A stretch of 64,000 bases of DNA from JAHJQZ01 sp963676075 (GTDB lineage Bacteria; Pseudomonadota; Alphaproteobacteria; Rhizobiales; Devosiaceae), in the NCBI GenBank assembly GCA_963676075.2, contig CAXXNZ010000028.1, forward strand, positions 275,982 to 339,981. The letters run 5' to 3'. Below, piece after piece: positions 35,540 to 44,413 of this stretch; position 1 is the first letter of the stretch; every line of letters starts with the position of its first letter. Position numbers and translations under genes: made by a program. The notes beneath the pieces are model-generated. The model saw nothing but the letters and a program-made list of their open reading frames with translations. It was not told where the DNA came from and did not search any database.

Positions 35540-36312
35540 GACGACTTGGTTCCTGTGAGATCGATCTTGTGTTCGGCATGCAGCCTGTCGACCAGCGCCT
35601 GCACCTCGGCAGTCGCCTGATCCAGCCGGGCTTCGTCGGCGGAGCGCAGCACGAGCTGGGCATAGATCGGCATGCGGCCGGTCTGCGGATAAGACCCGAT
35701 CCGGACGTCCGGATAGGCCTTCTGGATATCGCCGAGTTCGGCGGCAACGGTGCTTTCGCCGACGGCGCAATCAACGGTCTGCATCAAAAGTTTTGTGCCT
35801 TGACGGAGCTTTGGCCGTAAATCTTCAAGCATTGAGAGAAGAACGCTCGGCACACCGGCCATGACATGAACATTGCCGATGATGAACCCCGGCGCCGCCG
35901 AAACGGCATTATAGATGAGGCTGCCGCCGACCGGCACCCGCGCCATCAGTTCGCGCCCCGGGGTCAACTCGCTGACGTTCCAGCGATCCATCATCAGTTG
36001 GCAGGCTTCCTGATTGATCTCCAGCGGCACCTCGAAGGCGGCGGCAACCGCCTCGGCGGTGATGTCGTCATGAGTCGGTCCGATGCCGCCCGAGGTGAAC
36101 ACGTATGTGTAGCGCGCGCTCAGCGCCCGGACCGCCTCGATGATGGCAGCGCTATCGTCCGAGACGACGCGCACCTCTTTCAGCTCGATTCCGAGTTCAG
36201 TACAGAAATCGGCGACGGCGCCGATGTTCTTGTCCTTGGTCCGCCCCGAAAGGATCTCATCACCGATCGCGATGAAACCGGCGGTGACGGCGGAATCGTT
36301 CTCCATGTTCAT
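35536..36312 (-). CDS. CinA-like molybdopterin-binding domain protein
   Basis: A 258-residue protein of the MoaB/Mog fold as in the N-terminal half of CinA. AIGDEILSGRTKDKN at the N terminus, VFTSGGIGPTHDDITAEAV and GNVHVMAGVPSVL are the family landmarks. The C-terminal deamidase domain of full CinA is missing, which is usual for this rhizobial form. Role unclear; possibly nucleotide-sugar or NAD metabolite repair. Cotranscribed with gpt. Confidence 0.9.
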   Translation of the reverse strand: MNMENDSAVTAGFIAIGDEILSGRTKDKNIGAVADFCTELGIELKEVRVVSDDSAAIIEAVRALSARYTYVFTSGGIGPTHDDITAEAVAAAFEVPLEINQEACQLMMDRWNVSELTPGRELMARVPVGGSLIYNAVSAAPGFIIGNVHVMAGVPSVLLSMLEDLRPKLRQGTKLLMQTVDCAVGESTVAAELGDIQKAYPDVRIGSYPQTGRMPIYAQLVLRSADEARLDQATAEVQALVDRLHAEHKIDLTGTKSS

Positions 36313-36489
36313 GACTTGACCGACGGGCTGGTTTTGATCGAAAACCCATGCCCGTCCGCAACGGAAAAATCAAGCAAACCGCTCCGATTTGCCTCATCTT
36401 TGCCGGTACGACGCAGCAGGCCGGTGCACCCTTCCCATCGCGGATCGGGAGGGCTATCCTTTTTCGAGCACACGAGGACTTCGTCTGTC

Positions 36490-37323
36490 ATGATCACCTA
36501 TGTCGATGCCACCAGCACAGCCAAGCGTTCGCCGGGCGTCATTCCCTTGCATGGCGAAGAGGGTTTCGTCGGCATGCGCAAGGCCGGACGACTGGCCGCC
36601 GAGGCGCTCGACCTGCTGGTGCCCCATGTCCGCCCCGGCGTTACCACGCTCGAACTCGACCGCCTTGCCCTGGAGTTTGCACGCGACAACGGCGCCGTCC
36701 CGGCGACGCTGTTCTACAGGGGCTACCGGCATACGCTATGCACCTCGATCAACCATGTGGTCTGTCATGGCATTCCGGGCGAAAAGCCCTTACGTGAGGG
36801 CGATATCGTAAATATCGACATCACGCTGATCATCGACGGCTGGCACGGCGATTCCTCGCGCATGTACCCGGTCGGCGAGATTTCCCGCAAGGCCGAGCGT
36901 CTGATTGACACAACCTACGAGTGTCTGAAACTCGGCATCGAAGCCGCTAAGCCAGGCAACACCACCGGCGACATCGGCGCCGCCATCCAGCGCTACGCCG
37001 AAGGCGAGCGCATGAGCGTCGTGCGCGATTTCGTCGGCCACGGGTTGGGCCGGATCTTCCACGACGAGCCCAACATCCTGCACTTCGGCAATCCGGGCAC
37101 CGGCGTGCCGATCAAACCCGGCATGATCTTCACCATCGAGCCGATGATCAATCTCGGCCGGCCCGACGTGAAAATCCTCAACGACGGCTGGACCGCCGTC
37201 ACCCGCGACCGCACCCTGTCGGCCCAGTGCGAGCATTCCATCGGAATCACCGAAACGGGCGCCGAGGTCTTCACCCTGTCGCCCGGCGGCCTGTTCAACC
37301 CGCTCGACGCCGCCCGGCAATGA
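36490..37323 (+). CDS. map: Methionine aminopeptidase type I
   Basis: Removes the N-terminal Met from nascent proteins. Metal ligands are visible in DIVNIDITLIIDGWHGDSSRMY (D, D), in FVGHGLGRIFHDEPN (H), in TIEPMI (E) and in CEHSIGITETG-like C-terminal sequence (E). The 277-residue form from ATG 36490 begins MITYVDATSTAKR and includes an N-terminal extension normal for alphaproteobacteria. The frame is open far upstream, but that stretch is antisense to the CinA-like gene. The stop overlaps the radC start. Confidence 0.95.
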   Translation: MITYVDATSTAKRSPGVIPLHGEEGFVGMRKAGRLAAEALDLLVPHVRPGVTTLELDRLALEFARDNGAVPATLFYRGYRHTLCTSINHVVCHGIPGEKPLREGDIVNIDITLIIDGWHGDSSRMYPVGEISRKAERLIDTTYECLKLGIEAAKPGNTTGDIGAAIQRYAEGERMSVVRDFVGHGLGRIFHDEPNILHFGNPGTGVPIKPGMIFTIEPMINLGRPDVKILNDGWTAVTRDRTLSAQCEHSIGITETGAEVFTLSPGGLFNPLDAARQ

Positions 37324-38036
37324 GCAAACGCGGCACGGCCCCTTCGGATACAACCGAACCGGCATCGCCGCACTATCACGGGCACCGCGACCGGCTGCGT
37401 CAGCGTTTTGTCGAATCCGGCCCCAAGGCGCTCACCGACTACGAGCTACTGGAACTGATGCTGTTCCGCATCCTGCCGCGCCGCGATACCAAGCCGATCG
37501 CCAAGGCGATGATTGCCCGTTTCGGCAGCTTTTCGGAGGCCCTTTCCGCCCCGCCGCACCTTCTTGAGGAGATCGATGGTCTCGGCCCGACCGCGATCAC
37601 CGACCTCAAGGTGGTTCTGGCGGCAGCTCAGCGCTTCTCGCGCGACCAGATCAACGACAGACCCGTGCTTGGCTCATGGACCGAGGTCATCGATTACTGC
37701 CGCGCCAACATGGCTTTCGAGGACAAGGAGCAGTTCCGCATCCTGTTTCTCGACAAGCGCAACCGGCTGATCGCCGATGAGGTTCAGGGTGTCGGCACCA
37801 TCGATCACACCCCGGTCTATCCGCGCGAGGTCATCCGACGCACGCTCGAACTCTCGGCAACGGCGGTGATCCTGTTGCACAACCACCCCTCGGGCGACCC
37901 CTCGCCATCGAGCGCCGACGTCAAGATGACCCGCGCCATCGCCGACGTCGCCAAACCGCTCGGCATTACCGTCCACGATCACATCATCATCGGAAAGTCC
38001 GGGCACACCTCGATGCGCGGGCTCAAGCTGATCTAG
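37320..38036 (+). CDS. radC: RadC family JAMM-domain protein
   Basis: A 238-residue RadC protein. An N-terminal HhH-like region (YELLELMLFRILPRRDTKPIAK, IDGLGPTAITDLK) is followed by the MPN domain with the JAMM zinc motif LLHNHPSGDPSPSSADVKMT. Despite its name the family has no proven role in DNA repair. Start is set by the ATGA overlap with map, the usual rhizobial arrangement. Confidence 0.94.
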   Translation: MSKRGTAPSDTTEPASPHYHGHRDRLRQRFVESGPKALTDYELLELMLFRILPRRDTKPIAKAMIARFGSFSEALSAPPHLLEEIDGLGPTAITDLKVVLAAAQRFSRDQINDRPVLGSWTEVIDYCRANMAFEDKEQFRILFLDKRNRLIADEVQGVGTIDHTPVYPREVIRRTLELSATAVILLHNHPSGDPSPSSADVKMTRAIADVAKPLGITVHDHIIIGKSGHTSMRGLKLI

Positions 38037-38087
38037 CCGCGCTCTGAAACAGTCGCGACCGGATGTCCGGTGTAAAGCCGCCCTCGC

Positions 38088-39308
38088 CTAGCCTTCGACA
38101 GCGCGCCGGGCGCGCTTGGCGCGCCATTCCTTGGCCTTGGCGAACAGTTTCTCGTTCGACTTGATGACGTGCTTGATCCGCAGTTTGGCGGACAGCGCCT
38201 GCATCGCCAGCCAGCCCTTGAGCGTTTGCGCCATGATCACTTCCGAAAGCGGCAGGCTGACATTGCACCAGTGACGCTTCTCGTCGGTAAAGCCGGCGCC
38301 CATGTCGAACGAGCGGATGCCATTGGCGAAGATCGACTGCATCAGCCTGACAAGGATCTGCTTGCCGGGCGAGCCGGGCTGCAGCGCCGGCTCGGTGCTC
38401 ATCGAGGAAATCAGGCAGAACATGCGGTCGCCGGCGATGAGGTTGTAGCGGGCGGCAACGATTGTATCGTTGAGCTTGAGCACCTGCATGTGTCCCGCAA
38501 GTGCGCCCCGCGTCTTGAACACGGAGCGGTAGAAAGCGCGGACTTCGGCCGGGGCGAACGGGTCTACGATGCCTTGCGCGGCAAAGCGTGCCGCCCTGTC
38601 GCAAAACAGCGAATTCATGGCAGCCGTGGCATCGTCCTCGGCGCCGATTTCCTCGTAGGTAACCTCACCGAGCGCCGCCAGCTTCTGCCCCTGCTGCTTG
38701 TCGTGCTTGCGGCGCGAACGCGTACGCTGCTGCCTGTCACACTCCTCCCAGCTTTCAAATTCGGTACGGTACAGATTGTCGGAGGCAACGGCAGTGGCGT
38801 TGTTCGGCAGCAGAACGCAATCGCTTTCGAGTACGCGCCCGAAACGCACGATGTCGGCGCCAAGCGCCTTGCCAATCCGCGACCACATGATGCGGCGGTC
38901 GAGATCGGAGAGCCTTGCCATACGTGCGCGGTCCATCAGCGGCGTATTGACCCCGACATGAGAGCAGGGAAAGGGCTTGTAGATGGTCACGCCGAAGCGC
39001 GAGGTCTTTTCGAGCGCCGCCACCATCAGCGGACGCCCGGAAAGCTCAACCGAGACATAGGCCTGGTTCTCGCGGGGAATATTGAACGTCTCGACCCAGA
39101 CGCGGATGAAATCATAACTCTGGCCGGGGCTGTCGAGGCCGAGCTTTTCCAGTTGACGCCAATCGGCTTCGACGTCGGTCAGCAGATCAGAATGCCCGAT
39201 CCTCATGCCAAGACTGTCGATATCAGCCTCAGGCGCAGCAAGGGCCGTGACCGCTTCGCCGGCATTTATGTCGCGCTCAAGAATCTGCAAACTGAAATAG
39301 GCAGCCAT
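38088..39308 (-). CDS. GNAT-fold acetyltransferase, CelD/BcsL-like
   Basis: A 406-residue protein with the duplicated GNAT fold typical of the CelD-like acetyltransferases linked to polysaccharide production. WRQLEKLGLDSPGQSYDFIRVW and FVS-type strands mark the first half; FDMGAGFTDEKRHWCNVSLPL marks the second. A basic helical tail (KAKEWRAKRARRA) ends it. Start at 39308 has GGAAGGCGGC just ahead. Possibly modifies an exopolysaccharide or glycolipid; no polysaccharide cluster is adjacent. Confidence 0.82.
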   Translation of the reverse strand: MAAYFSLQILERDINAGEAVTALAAPEADIDSLGMRIGHSDLLTDVEADWRQLEKLGLDSPGQSYDFIRVWVETFNIPRENQAYVSVELSGRPLMVAALEKTSRFGVTIYKPFPCSHVGVNTPLMDRARMARLSDLDRRIMWSRIGKALGADIVRFGRVLESDCVLLPNNATAVASDNLYRTEFESWEECDRQQRTRSRRKHDKQQGQKLAALGEVTYEEIGAEDDATAAMNSLFCDRAARFAAQGIVDPFAPAEVRAFYRSVFKTRGALAGHMQVLKLNDTIVAARYNLIAGDRMFCLISSMSTEPALQPGSPGKQILVRLMQSIFANGIRSFDMGAGFTDEKRHWCNVSLPLSEVIMAQTLKGWLAMQALSAKLRIKHVIKSNEKLFAKAKEWRAKRARRAVEG

Positions 39309-39438
39309 GCCGCCTTCCCCCGACGTCCGAGATGGCAGCAGTCTTCGGCGACAAGCCTGAACAGCCGGTTTCGCCACGCAGTTGAAGTGCCCTCACGGAT
39401 GAATTTCCGACAAACGCGGTAACCCGAAGGTAAACAGA

Positions 39439-40209
39439 TCAGCCGAAGTTCGAGAGGAAGGGGAAGGTTTCGAGCACCCAATAGCTCAGCCGTGCCAGTT
39501 GCCCGGACAGGAACATCAGCCCGACGATCACCAGAATGGCGCCCATGACCTTCTCGACCGTACCGAGATGCTTCTTGAAGCCAGTGAAGAAGCTGAGGAA
39601 CGGGCCGATGGCAATACCGGCGAGGATGAAGGGCACGCCGAGCCCTGCCGAATAGACCGCCAGCAGCATCGCGCCCCTACCCGCCGATTGCTCGGACGCG
39701 GCGACCGACAACACGGCGGCCAGCACCGGCCCGATGCACGGCGTCCAGCCGATGGCAAACGCCAGTCCGAGCAGGAACCCTCCGAGCGGTCCGGAGGCCA
39801 CCGCCGGCCCGCCATGACGCATTTGCACGTCGAGAAACCCGAGTCGCCAGACGCCGAGGAAATGCAGCCCCATGGCGATGATCAGCAGGCCGGCCAGAGC
39901 CGGCAGAACGGCGAATCGGAACGAACCGATGCCGATCTCGTAGACCAGCGCCCCGCGGAAAACCTGCCCGAATGCGGTGGCAGTGGCACCGAGTGCGATG
40001 AAGATCAGCGAAAAGCCGAGAACGAAGAACACCGAGGTGAAAACCGACCGCCGCCAGACGATGCCGGCGCCAGCGCCGTCATGCTGCAACTGTTCGAAGC
40101 TCGCCCCGCCCATATAGGTGAGGTAGGCCGGCACCAGCGGCAAAACGCACGGGCTGAGGAAACTCAGGATACCGGCACCGAAAACGAGGGTCAGAGGCAA
40201 ATCTAGCAT
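39439..40209 (-). CDS. ccdA: Cytochrome c biogenesis protein CcdA
   Basis: A six-to-seven helix inner-membrane protein of 256 residues that moves reducing power from cytosolic thioredoxin to periplasmic thiol proteins. The redox cysteines lie in LSFLSPCVLPLVPAY (helix 1) and AIGWTPCIGPVLAA (helix 4), as in CcdA. No cytochrome maturation genes are next to it. Confidence 0.95.
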   Translation of the reverse strand: MLDLPLTLVFGAGILSFLSPCVLPLVPAYLTYMGGASFEQLQHDGAGAGIVWRRSVFTSVFFVLGFSLIFIALGATATAFGQVFRGALVYEIGIGSFRFAVLPALAGLLIIAMGLHFLGVWRLGFLDVQMRHGGPAVASGPLGGFLLGLAFAIGWTPCIGPVLAAVLSVAASEQSAGRGAMLLAVYSAGLGVPFILAGIAIGPFLSFFTGFKKHLGTVEKVMGAILVIVGLMFLSGQLARLSYWVLETFPFLSNFG

Positions 40210-40266
40210 GGGCGTTCTTTCGCCGCTGTCGTGTTCAAGGTCAAGGATAGTAATCGTTTCGAACGA

Positions 40267-40869
40267 TCACCTCGGCGCGAGGTCGAGCAGGATCGGTCGG
40301 TGATCGGATGGGCCACGGTCGAGGATTTCGGCGTGAACACAGGTCAGATCGCGCGCCAGGCAGCGGTCGAGCCGGAGGGGCACCATGCGCTGGGCATAGT
40401 GGGTGGTGCCACGCGGCCCGATGTCCTCGAACCCGCGCAGGACCGTGCGCCCGAGCAGGTTGAAGTCGCCGACGATGGCCAGCCGCCCCGGCACACTCGA
40501 AGCGATGGTGCGCAACTGCCGGCGGTTGAGGAACTGGCCATGGGACAGATGGACATTGGCGATGCTGAGGTCCTTGAAGCGGATAATCTGCGCCCGGCGC
40601 GGCGGGAAACGCCCCGGCAGGCGCGAAAAGGGTAGATCGATGGTGTCGATCTCGGCCTCATCGTTCGGCACCCACGCCGCCAGTCCGTAGCGCTTCCCCG
40701 TCCAGGGCAAGGGATAAAAACTGCCGGCCGCCAGCCGTGGCAGTGATTCAATGCCGCTGAGCGCCTCCTGCATGATGAACAGGTCCGGGCGGTATTGCTC
40801 GATCAGTGTGGCAATGTCGGCGGCAGCAGCGCCGCGCCGGTAATAGAGGTTCCAGGAAAGAAGTCTCAA
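40267..40869 (-). CDS. Endonuclease/exonuclease/phosphatase family protein
   Basis: A compact 200-residue EEP-fold protein. N-terminal LLSWNLYYR, FIMQEA (metal Glu), VHLSHG, VGDFNLLG (DxN) and the C-terminal SDHRPILLDLA (catalytic DH) are all present, so it should be an active Mg-dependent phosphodiesterase or nuclease. Located 11 bases behind the cardiolipin synthase gene on the same strand, which recalls the EEP gene next to ClsB in enteric bacteria. Confidence 0.9.
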   Translation of the reverse strand: MRLLSWNLYYRRGAAAADIATLIEQYRPDLFIMQEALSGIESLPRLAAGSFYPLPWTGKRYGLAAWVPNDEAEIDTIDLPFSRLPGRFPPRRAQIIRFKDLSIANVHLSHGQFLNRRQLRTIASSVPGRLAIVGDFNLLGRTVLRGFEDIGPRGTTHYAQRMVPLRLDRCLARDLTCVHAEILDRGPSDHRPILLDLAPR

Positions 40870-40880
40870 AGATTATCGGC

Positions 40881-42293
40881 TCACAGGTATGGCAGGAACA
40901 GGCGCGCAGATGAGTCCCTGAGCTTAGCGGGCAGCGACCGCCGCGCCAAGTCGCCCGCCGACAGCCGGCGTGCCTGCTTCAACCGCGCATCGATCGCCGC
41001 ATCGATGACACCGGTCAGCGCAGTGTCGTAGCATTCGATCATCAGCTCGAAATTGAGCCGCATCGAGCGTGCATCCCAGTTCGGGCTGCCGAAACAGCAC
41101 CAGGCGCCATCGATGCTCATCAGCTTGGAATGATCGAAGGGCTCTGGTGTGAGGTAGACATTGACGCGGTGCAGCTTGAGATCGCTGAGATGCGCCCTGC
41201 CCGCCCAGTCGACGTAAAAGTGGTTGGTTTTTTCGGGGATGACGATCTCAATGGTCACGCCGCGCAGCGCCGCCCGTTCCAGCACGTCGAGCATCCGGTC
41301 CTCGGGCAGGAAATAGGGCGTAACGATACGTATGCGCTGCTCCGCCTGTTCGATGGCCGAGGCCCAATGCTCCTCGATGATGGCGATGTCTTCGTCCGGC
41401 CCGCCGGCCAGCGCCCGCATCGCCGTAGTACCGGCCTCGTCCGGGGTCTGCCACCAATCCGTGCCGGACAGCCGCTCGCCGCTGGTGAATTCCCAGTCGT
41501 TGATGAAGCTCTCCGACATCTGACGAACGACCGGGCCTTCGAGCCGCATCATCACGTCGCGCACCGCCGGCGGCCCGTCCTTGCCGACATGGCGATCGGA
41601 AATGTTCATGCCGCCGGTGAATCCGATCCTGCCGTCGATCAAAAGCAGTTTCTTGTGGTTCCTGAGATTGAGGAACGACATCCGCCAGATCAGCCATGAA
41701 TGCATGAAAGCGCGGACCGGGATGCCCGCATCGCGCAGCGCATCGTAGATGCCGGAGCGGAAATAACCGCCGCCGACGCCATCGATCAGCACCCTCACCT
41801 CAACGCCGCGCTGGTGCGCTTCACCCAGCGCCGCAACGAAGGCACGCCCGATCGTGTCGTCATCGAAAATGTAAAAACTCACCCCGATCGTATGCTTGGC
41901 CTCCGCGATGGCGGCGAGCATTTCGGGATAGGCGCGGTCGCCAGTCTCCAGCACGGTGCAGGCATTGCCGGCCAACAGCGGATGCCGGACCAGCGCACCA
42001 CCGGCATGGGCGAGCGCGACCAGGTTCGGCTTGAGGTCCGCTCCGATCGGATGATTGGCGGCAGCACGCGAATGAGTCGGTGCCTCCCGGAGCCGCGCGG
42101 CCCGGCGCGTCACCCGGTTGATCCCGAAGAACACATAGATGAAAGATCCAAGGAACGGTGACAGCCATGACAGTCCGATCCAGCCGATGGCCGAACGCAC
42201 GTCGCGGTGGCTGAGCAGCACGTGTACGGTCACTGCAATCGCGGCGAGCAAGTGCCCAACGGCGACGACGGCCTCTATGAATACAACGAACAT
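40881..42293 (-). CDS. cls: Cardiolipin synthase (phospholipase D type)
   Basis: A 470-residue membrane protein with two N-terminal helices (VVFIEAVVAVGHLLAAIAV and IGWIGLSWLSPFLGSFIYV) followed by two PLD domains. HKD motifs are HKKLLLIDGRIGFTGGMN and HSKLMSIDGAWCCFGSPNWD. It makes cardiolipin from phosphatidylglycerol. Start at 42293 is chosen for GGGGAAG six bases upstream; an in-frame ATG lies 11 codons earlier. Cotranscribed with the EEP-family gene. Confidence 0.93.
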   Translation of the reverse strand: MFVVFIEAVVAVGHLLAAIAVTVHVLLSHRDVRSAIGWIGLSWLSPFLGSFIYVFFGINRVTRRAARLREAPTHSRAAANHPIGADLKPNLVALAHAGGALVRHPLLAGNACTVLETGDRAYPEMLAAIAEAKHTIGVSFYIFDDDTIGRAFVAALGEAHQRGVEVRVLIDGVGGGYFRSGIYDALRDAGIPVRAFMHSWLIWRMSFLNLRNHKKLLLIDGRIGFTGGMNISDRHVGKDGPPAVRDVMMRLEGPVVRQMSESFINDWEFTSGERLSGTDWWQTPDEAGTTAMRALAGGPDEDIAIIEEHWASAIEQAEQRIRIVTPYFLPEDRMLDVLERAALRGVTIEIVIPEKTNHFYVDWAGRAHLSDLKLHRVNVYLTPEPFDHSKLMSIDGAWCCFGSPNWDARSMRLNFELMIECYDTALTGVIDAAIDARLKQARRLSAGDLARRSLPAKLRDSSARLFLPYL

Positions 42294-42410
42294 CTTGGCT
42301 TCCCCATCCGCCACATATGAGGTCACTGACCGCGAGGGTCAACGCCCGGCGATTGAACCGCAGGCGCATCCCATGTAAAGGGTCGACATCCCAGCCAGGA
42401 AGAGATTGTC

Positions 42411-43088
42411 ATGTCCAGGCGTCCGCTCATCATCGCTCCGTCCATCCTGTCGGCAGATTTCGCCCGTCTCGGCGAGGAGGTTCGCGCCGCCGACGAGGCG
42501 GGCGGCGACTACATCCATATCGATGTCATGGATGGGCACTTCGTCCCCAATATCACGCTCGGGCCGCTGGTGATCGAGGCAATCCGTCCCATCACCAAAA
42601 AGACGTTCGACGTCCACCTGATGATCGCGCCCGCCGATCCCTATCTCGAGGCGTTCGCCAAGGCCGGCGCCGATATCATCGGCGTCCATGTCGAAGCCGG
42701 TCCGCATCTTCACCGCTCGCTGCAGGTGATCAAGTCGCTGGGAAAGAAGGCCAGCGTCGTGCTCAACCCGGCGACACCGGTTTCAGTTCTCGAGCACGTT
42801 ATCGGCATCATCGACCAGATCCTCATCATGAGCGTCAATCCCGGTTTTGGCGGGCAGAAATTCCTGCCCGAGACCTTCGAGAAACTCGTGCAAACCCGCG
42901 CCCTTGTCGCTGACCGCCCGATTGATATCGCCGTCGATGGCGGCATATCGAAAGACAACGCTGGCGCCATCGTGCAGGCTGGCGCAAATGTGCTGATTGC
43001 CGGCAATTCGGTTTTCGCCGGCAATGATCCCGTAACCTATGGACCCCGCATTTCGGCCATCCGGAACGCCGCGTCGCTGACCGCCTGA
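42411..43088 (+). CDS. rpe: Ribulose-phosphate 3-epimerase
   Basis: Interconverts ribulose 5-phosphate and xylulose 5-phosphate. TIM-barrel signatures are complete: IAPSILSADFARLG, YIHIDVMDGHFVPNITLGP, IIGVHVEAG, LIMSVNPGFGGQKF and IAVDGGISKDNA. 225 residues is normal. GGAAGAG precedes the ATG. Together with the two 6PGDH genes it completes the early pentose phosphate steps within the window. Confidence 0.97.
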   Translation: MSRRPLIIAPSILSADFARLGEEVRAADEAGGDYIHIDVMDGHFVPNITLGPLVIEAIRPITKKTFDVHLMIAPADPYLEAFAKAGADIIGVHVEAGPHLHRSLQVIKSLGKKASVVLNPATPVSVLEHVIGIIDQILIMSVNPGFGGQKFLPETFEKLVQTRALVADRPIDIAVDGGISKDNAGAIVQAGANVLIAGNSVFAGNDPVTYGPRISAIRNAASLTA

Positions 43089-43116
43089 ACAAAGGCGGCC
43101 TCGAAAGGCAAACCTG

Positions 43117-44238
43117 ATGTCTCTGCAATACCGCGTCCTATGGGCATTCTTCCTGCAGCCGGTTGCTCTCGGCGCCTGGATTCCGCGCATTCCGGAGATC
43201 CAGACCAAGCTCGCACTCGATCCTGCCGGTCTGGCGCTTGCCCTCGCGGGCGCGCCGGTCGGAACGCTGTTGACGCTGTTGTTCGCAGGGCGCCTGGTCA
43301 ACGCGATCGGCGCCCGAAAGACCATTATGGCGTTCTTTCCGACCTTCCTGTTCGCGATGGGATTGCCGCTCGTTTCGCCCTCATTGCTGCTTCTTGCCGT
43401 GGCTTTGGCATTCATGGCTGCCTCGACCACCGTGCTCGAACTCGCTCTCAACCTGTCCGCAGATGAAGTCGAGCGGCGCGAAAACCGGACCCTGATGAAC
43501 AAGGCGCATGGGTTCTGGAGCTTCGGCTTCATGACCGGCACGGCGCTCGGCGCTCTCGCCGCCGGCTTTCACATCGCCCCTATATTCGCCCATATCTTCA
43601 TTGTCGCGGTCGTACTGCCGACCTCGCTGGCCATCTCGCGCCGACTGCCTGGCGAGGCGCGTGTGCCCGACAAGACGCCCGCCAAAATCGCCCTGCCGCA
43701 TCCAATCCTTCTCGGAATATGTCTTTACGTGTTTGGGACAAGCCTGACCGAAGGAGCAGCCGCCGACTGGTCTGCAATCTACATGCGCGACGTTTTCGGT
43801 TCCGGCCCCGGCGCCAGCGGCATCGCGGTAACGGTGTTCCTTTTGTCGGTCGCCTTGACCCGCATCGCCGGAGATCGCCTGAAACAGCGCTTCGGCCCGG
43901 TTCTTCTTGGCCGCACGCTGGCGCTTGTCGGCCTTGCTGGCGTGCTCATCATCGTTTTCGCCCCCAACGAAATTGCCGCAATTGCCGGCTTCGTTCTGCT
44001 TGGCATCGGCGCCGCGGTCGCCTTCCCGCTCGGGGTAACGGCAGCACTTGGTGCGCCGGGGCGTAACGCCGCCTCCAATGTCGCGACACTGACCTTCATA
44101 GCCTTGTCCGGCTTTCTCGTCGGCCCGCTTCTCATCGGCTCGATCACGCAGCTCTGGGGCATCCGCGCCGGGCTGGGCGTACTCTTCCCAATGCTGGCGC
44201 TGAGCGCCCTGCTCGCCCCGGCATTGTCCCGGCGCTAG
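43117..44238 (+). CDS. MFS transporter (YbjJ-like)
   Basis: A 373-residue major facilitator with about 12 helices. It starts RVLWAFFLQPVALGAWIPRIPEIQ, close in style to the YbjJ/fucose-permease-like branch, and has AGRLVNAIGARKTIM in the motif A position. Substrate unknown. It follows rpe by 28 bases on the same strand and may share its transcript. Confidence 0.86.
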   Translation: MSLQYRVLWAFFLQPVALGAWIPRIPEIQTKLALDPAGLALALAGAPVGTLLTLLFAGRLVNAIGARKTIMAFFPTFLFAMGLPLVSPSLLLLAVALAFMAASTTVLELALNLSADEVERRENRTLMNKAHGFWSFGFMTGTALGALAAGFHIAPIFAHIFIVAVVLPTSLAISRRLPGEARVPDKTPAKIALPHPILLGICLYVFGTSLTEGAAADWSAIYMRDVFGSGPGASGIAVTVFLLSVALTRIAGDRLKQRFGPVLLGRTLALVGLAGVLIIVFAPNEIAAIAGFVLLGIGAAVAFPLGVTAALGAPGRNAASNVATLTFIALSGFLVGPLLIGSITQLWGIRAGLGVLFPMLALSALLAPALSRR

Positions 44239-44341
44239 CCCTGCGCCAATGCCTGCCGTTCTCCCTCTCGCGTCAATTTATGCAATGGATTCAATTTCCT
44301 GCCCGGTTTCCTCGTCAAGGCAAACCTTGTAGCTTTTCTGC

Positions 44342-44413
44342 ATGCGAATCAAATATCGACCGAACATGCGAAGCGGAGATCGAGCGAACATGCGAAGCGA
44401 ACATCGAGCGAAA
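44342..44413 (+). repeat. Three 24-bp tandem repeats, each starting with ATG
   Basis: Three consecutive 24-base units: ATGCGAATCAAATATCGACC-GAAC, ATGCGAAGCGGAGATCGAGC-GAAC and ATGCGAAGCGAACATCGAGC-GAAA. They are in frame with the Omp gene and would encode MRIKYRPN, MRSGDRAN and MRSEHRAK. No spacer sequence is present. Confidence 0.85.

Noticed and set aside
35866..36489. Upstream 208-codon extension of map
   Set aside because: Antisense to the CinA-like gene; the 277-residue product already matches methionine aminopeptidase length and N terminus.
44342..44413. CRISPR-like array
   Set aside because: The 24-bp units are directly adjacent with no spacers and no cas genes are nearby.
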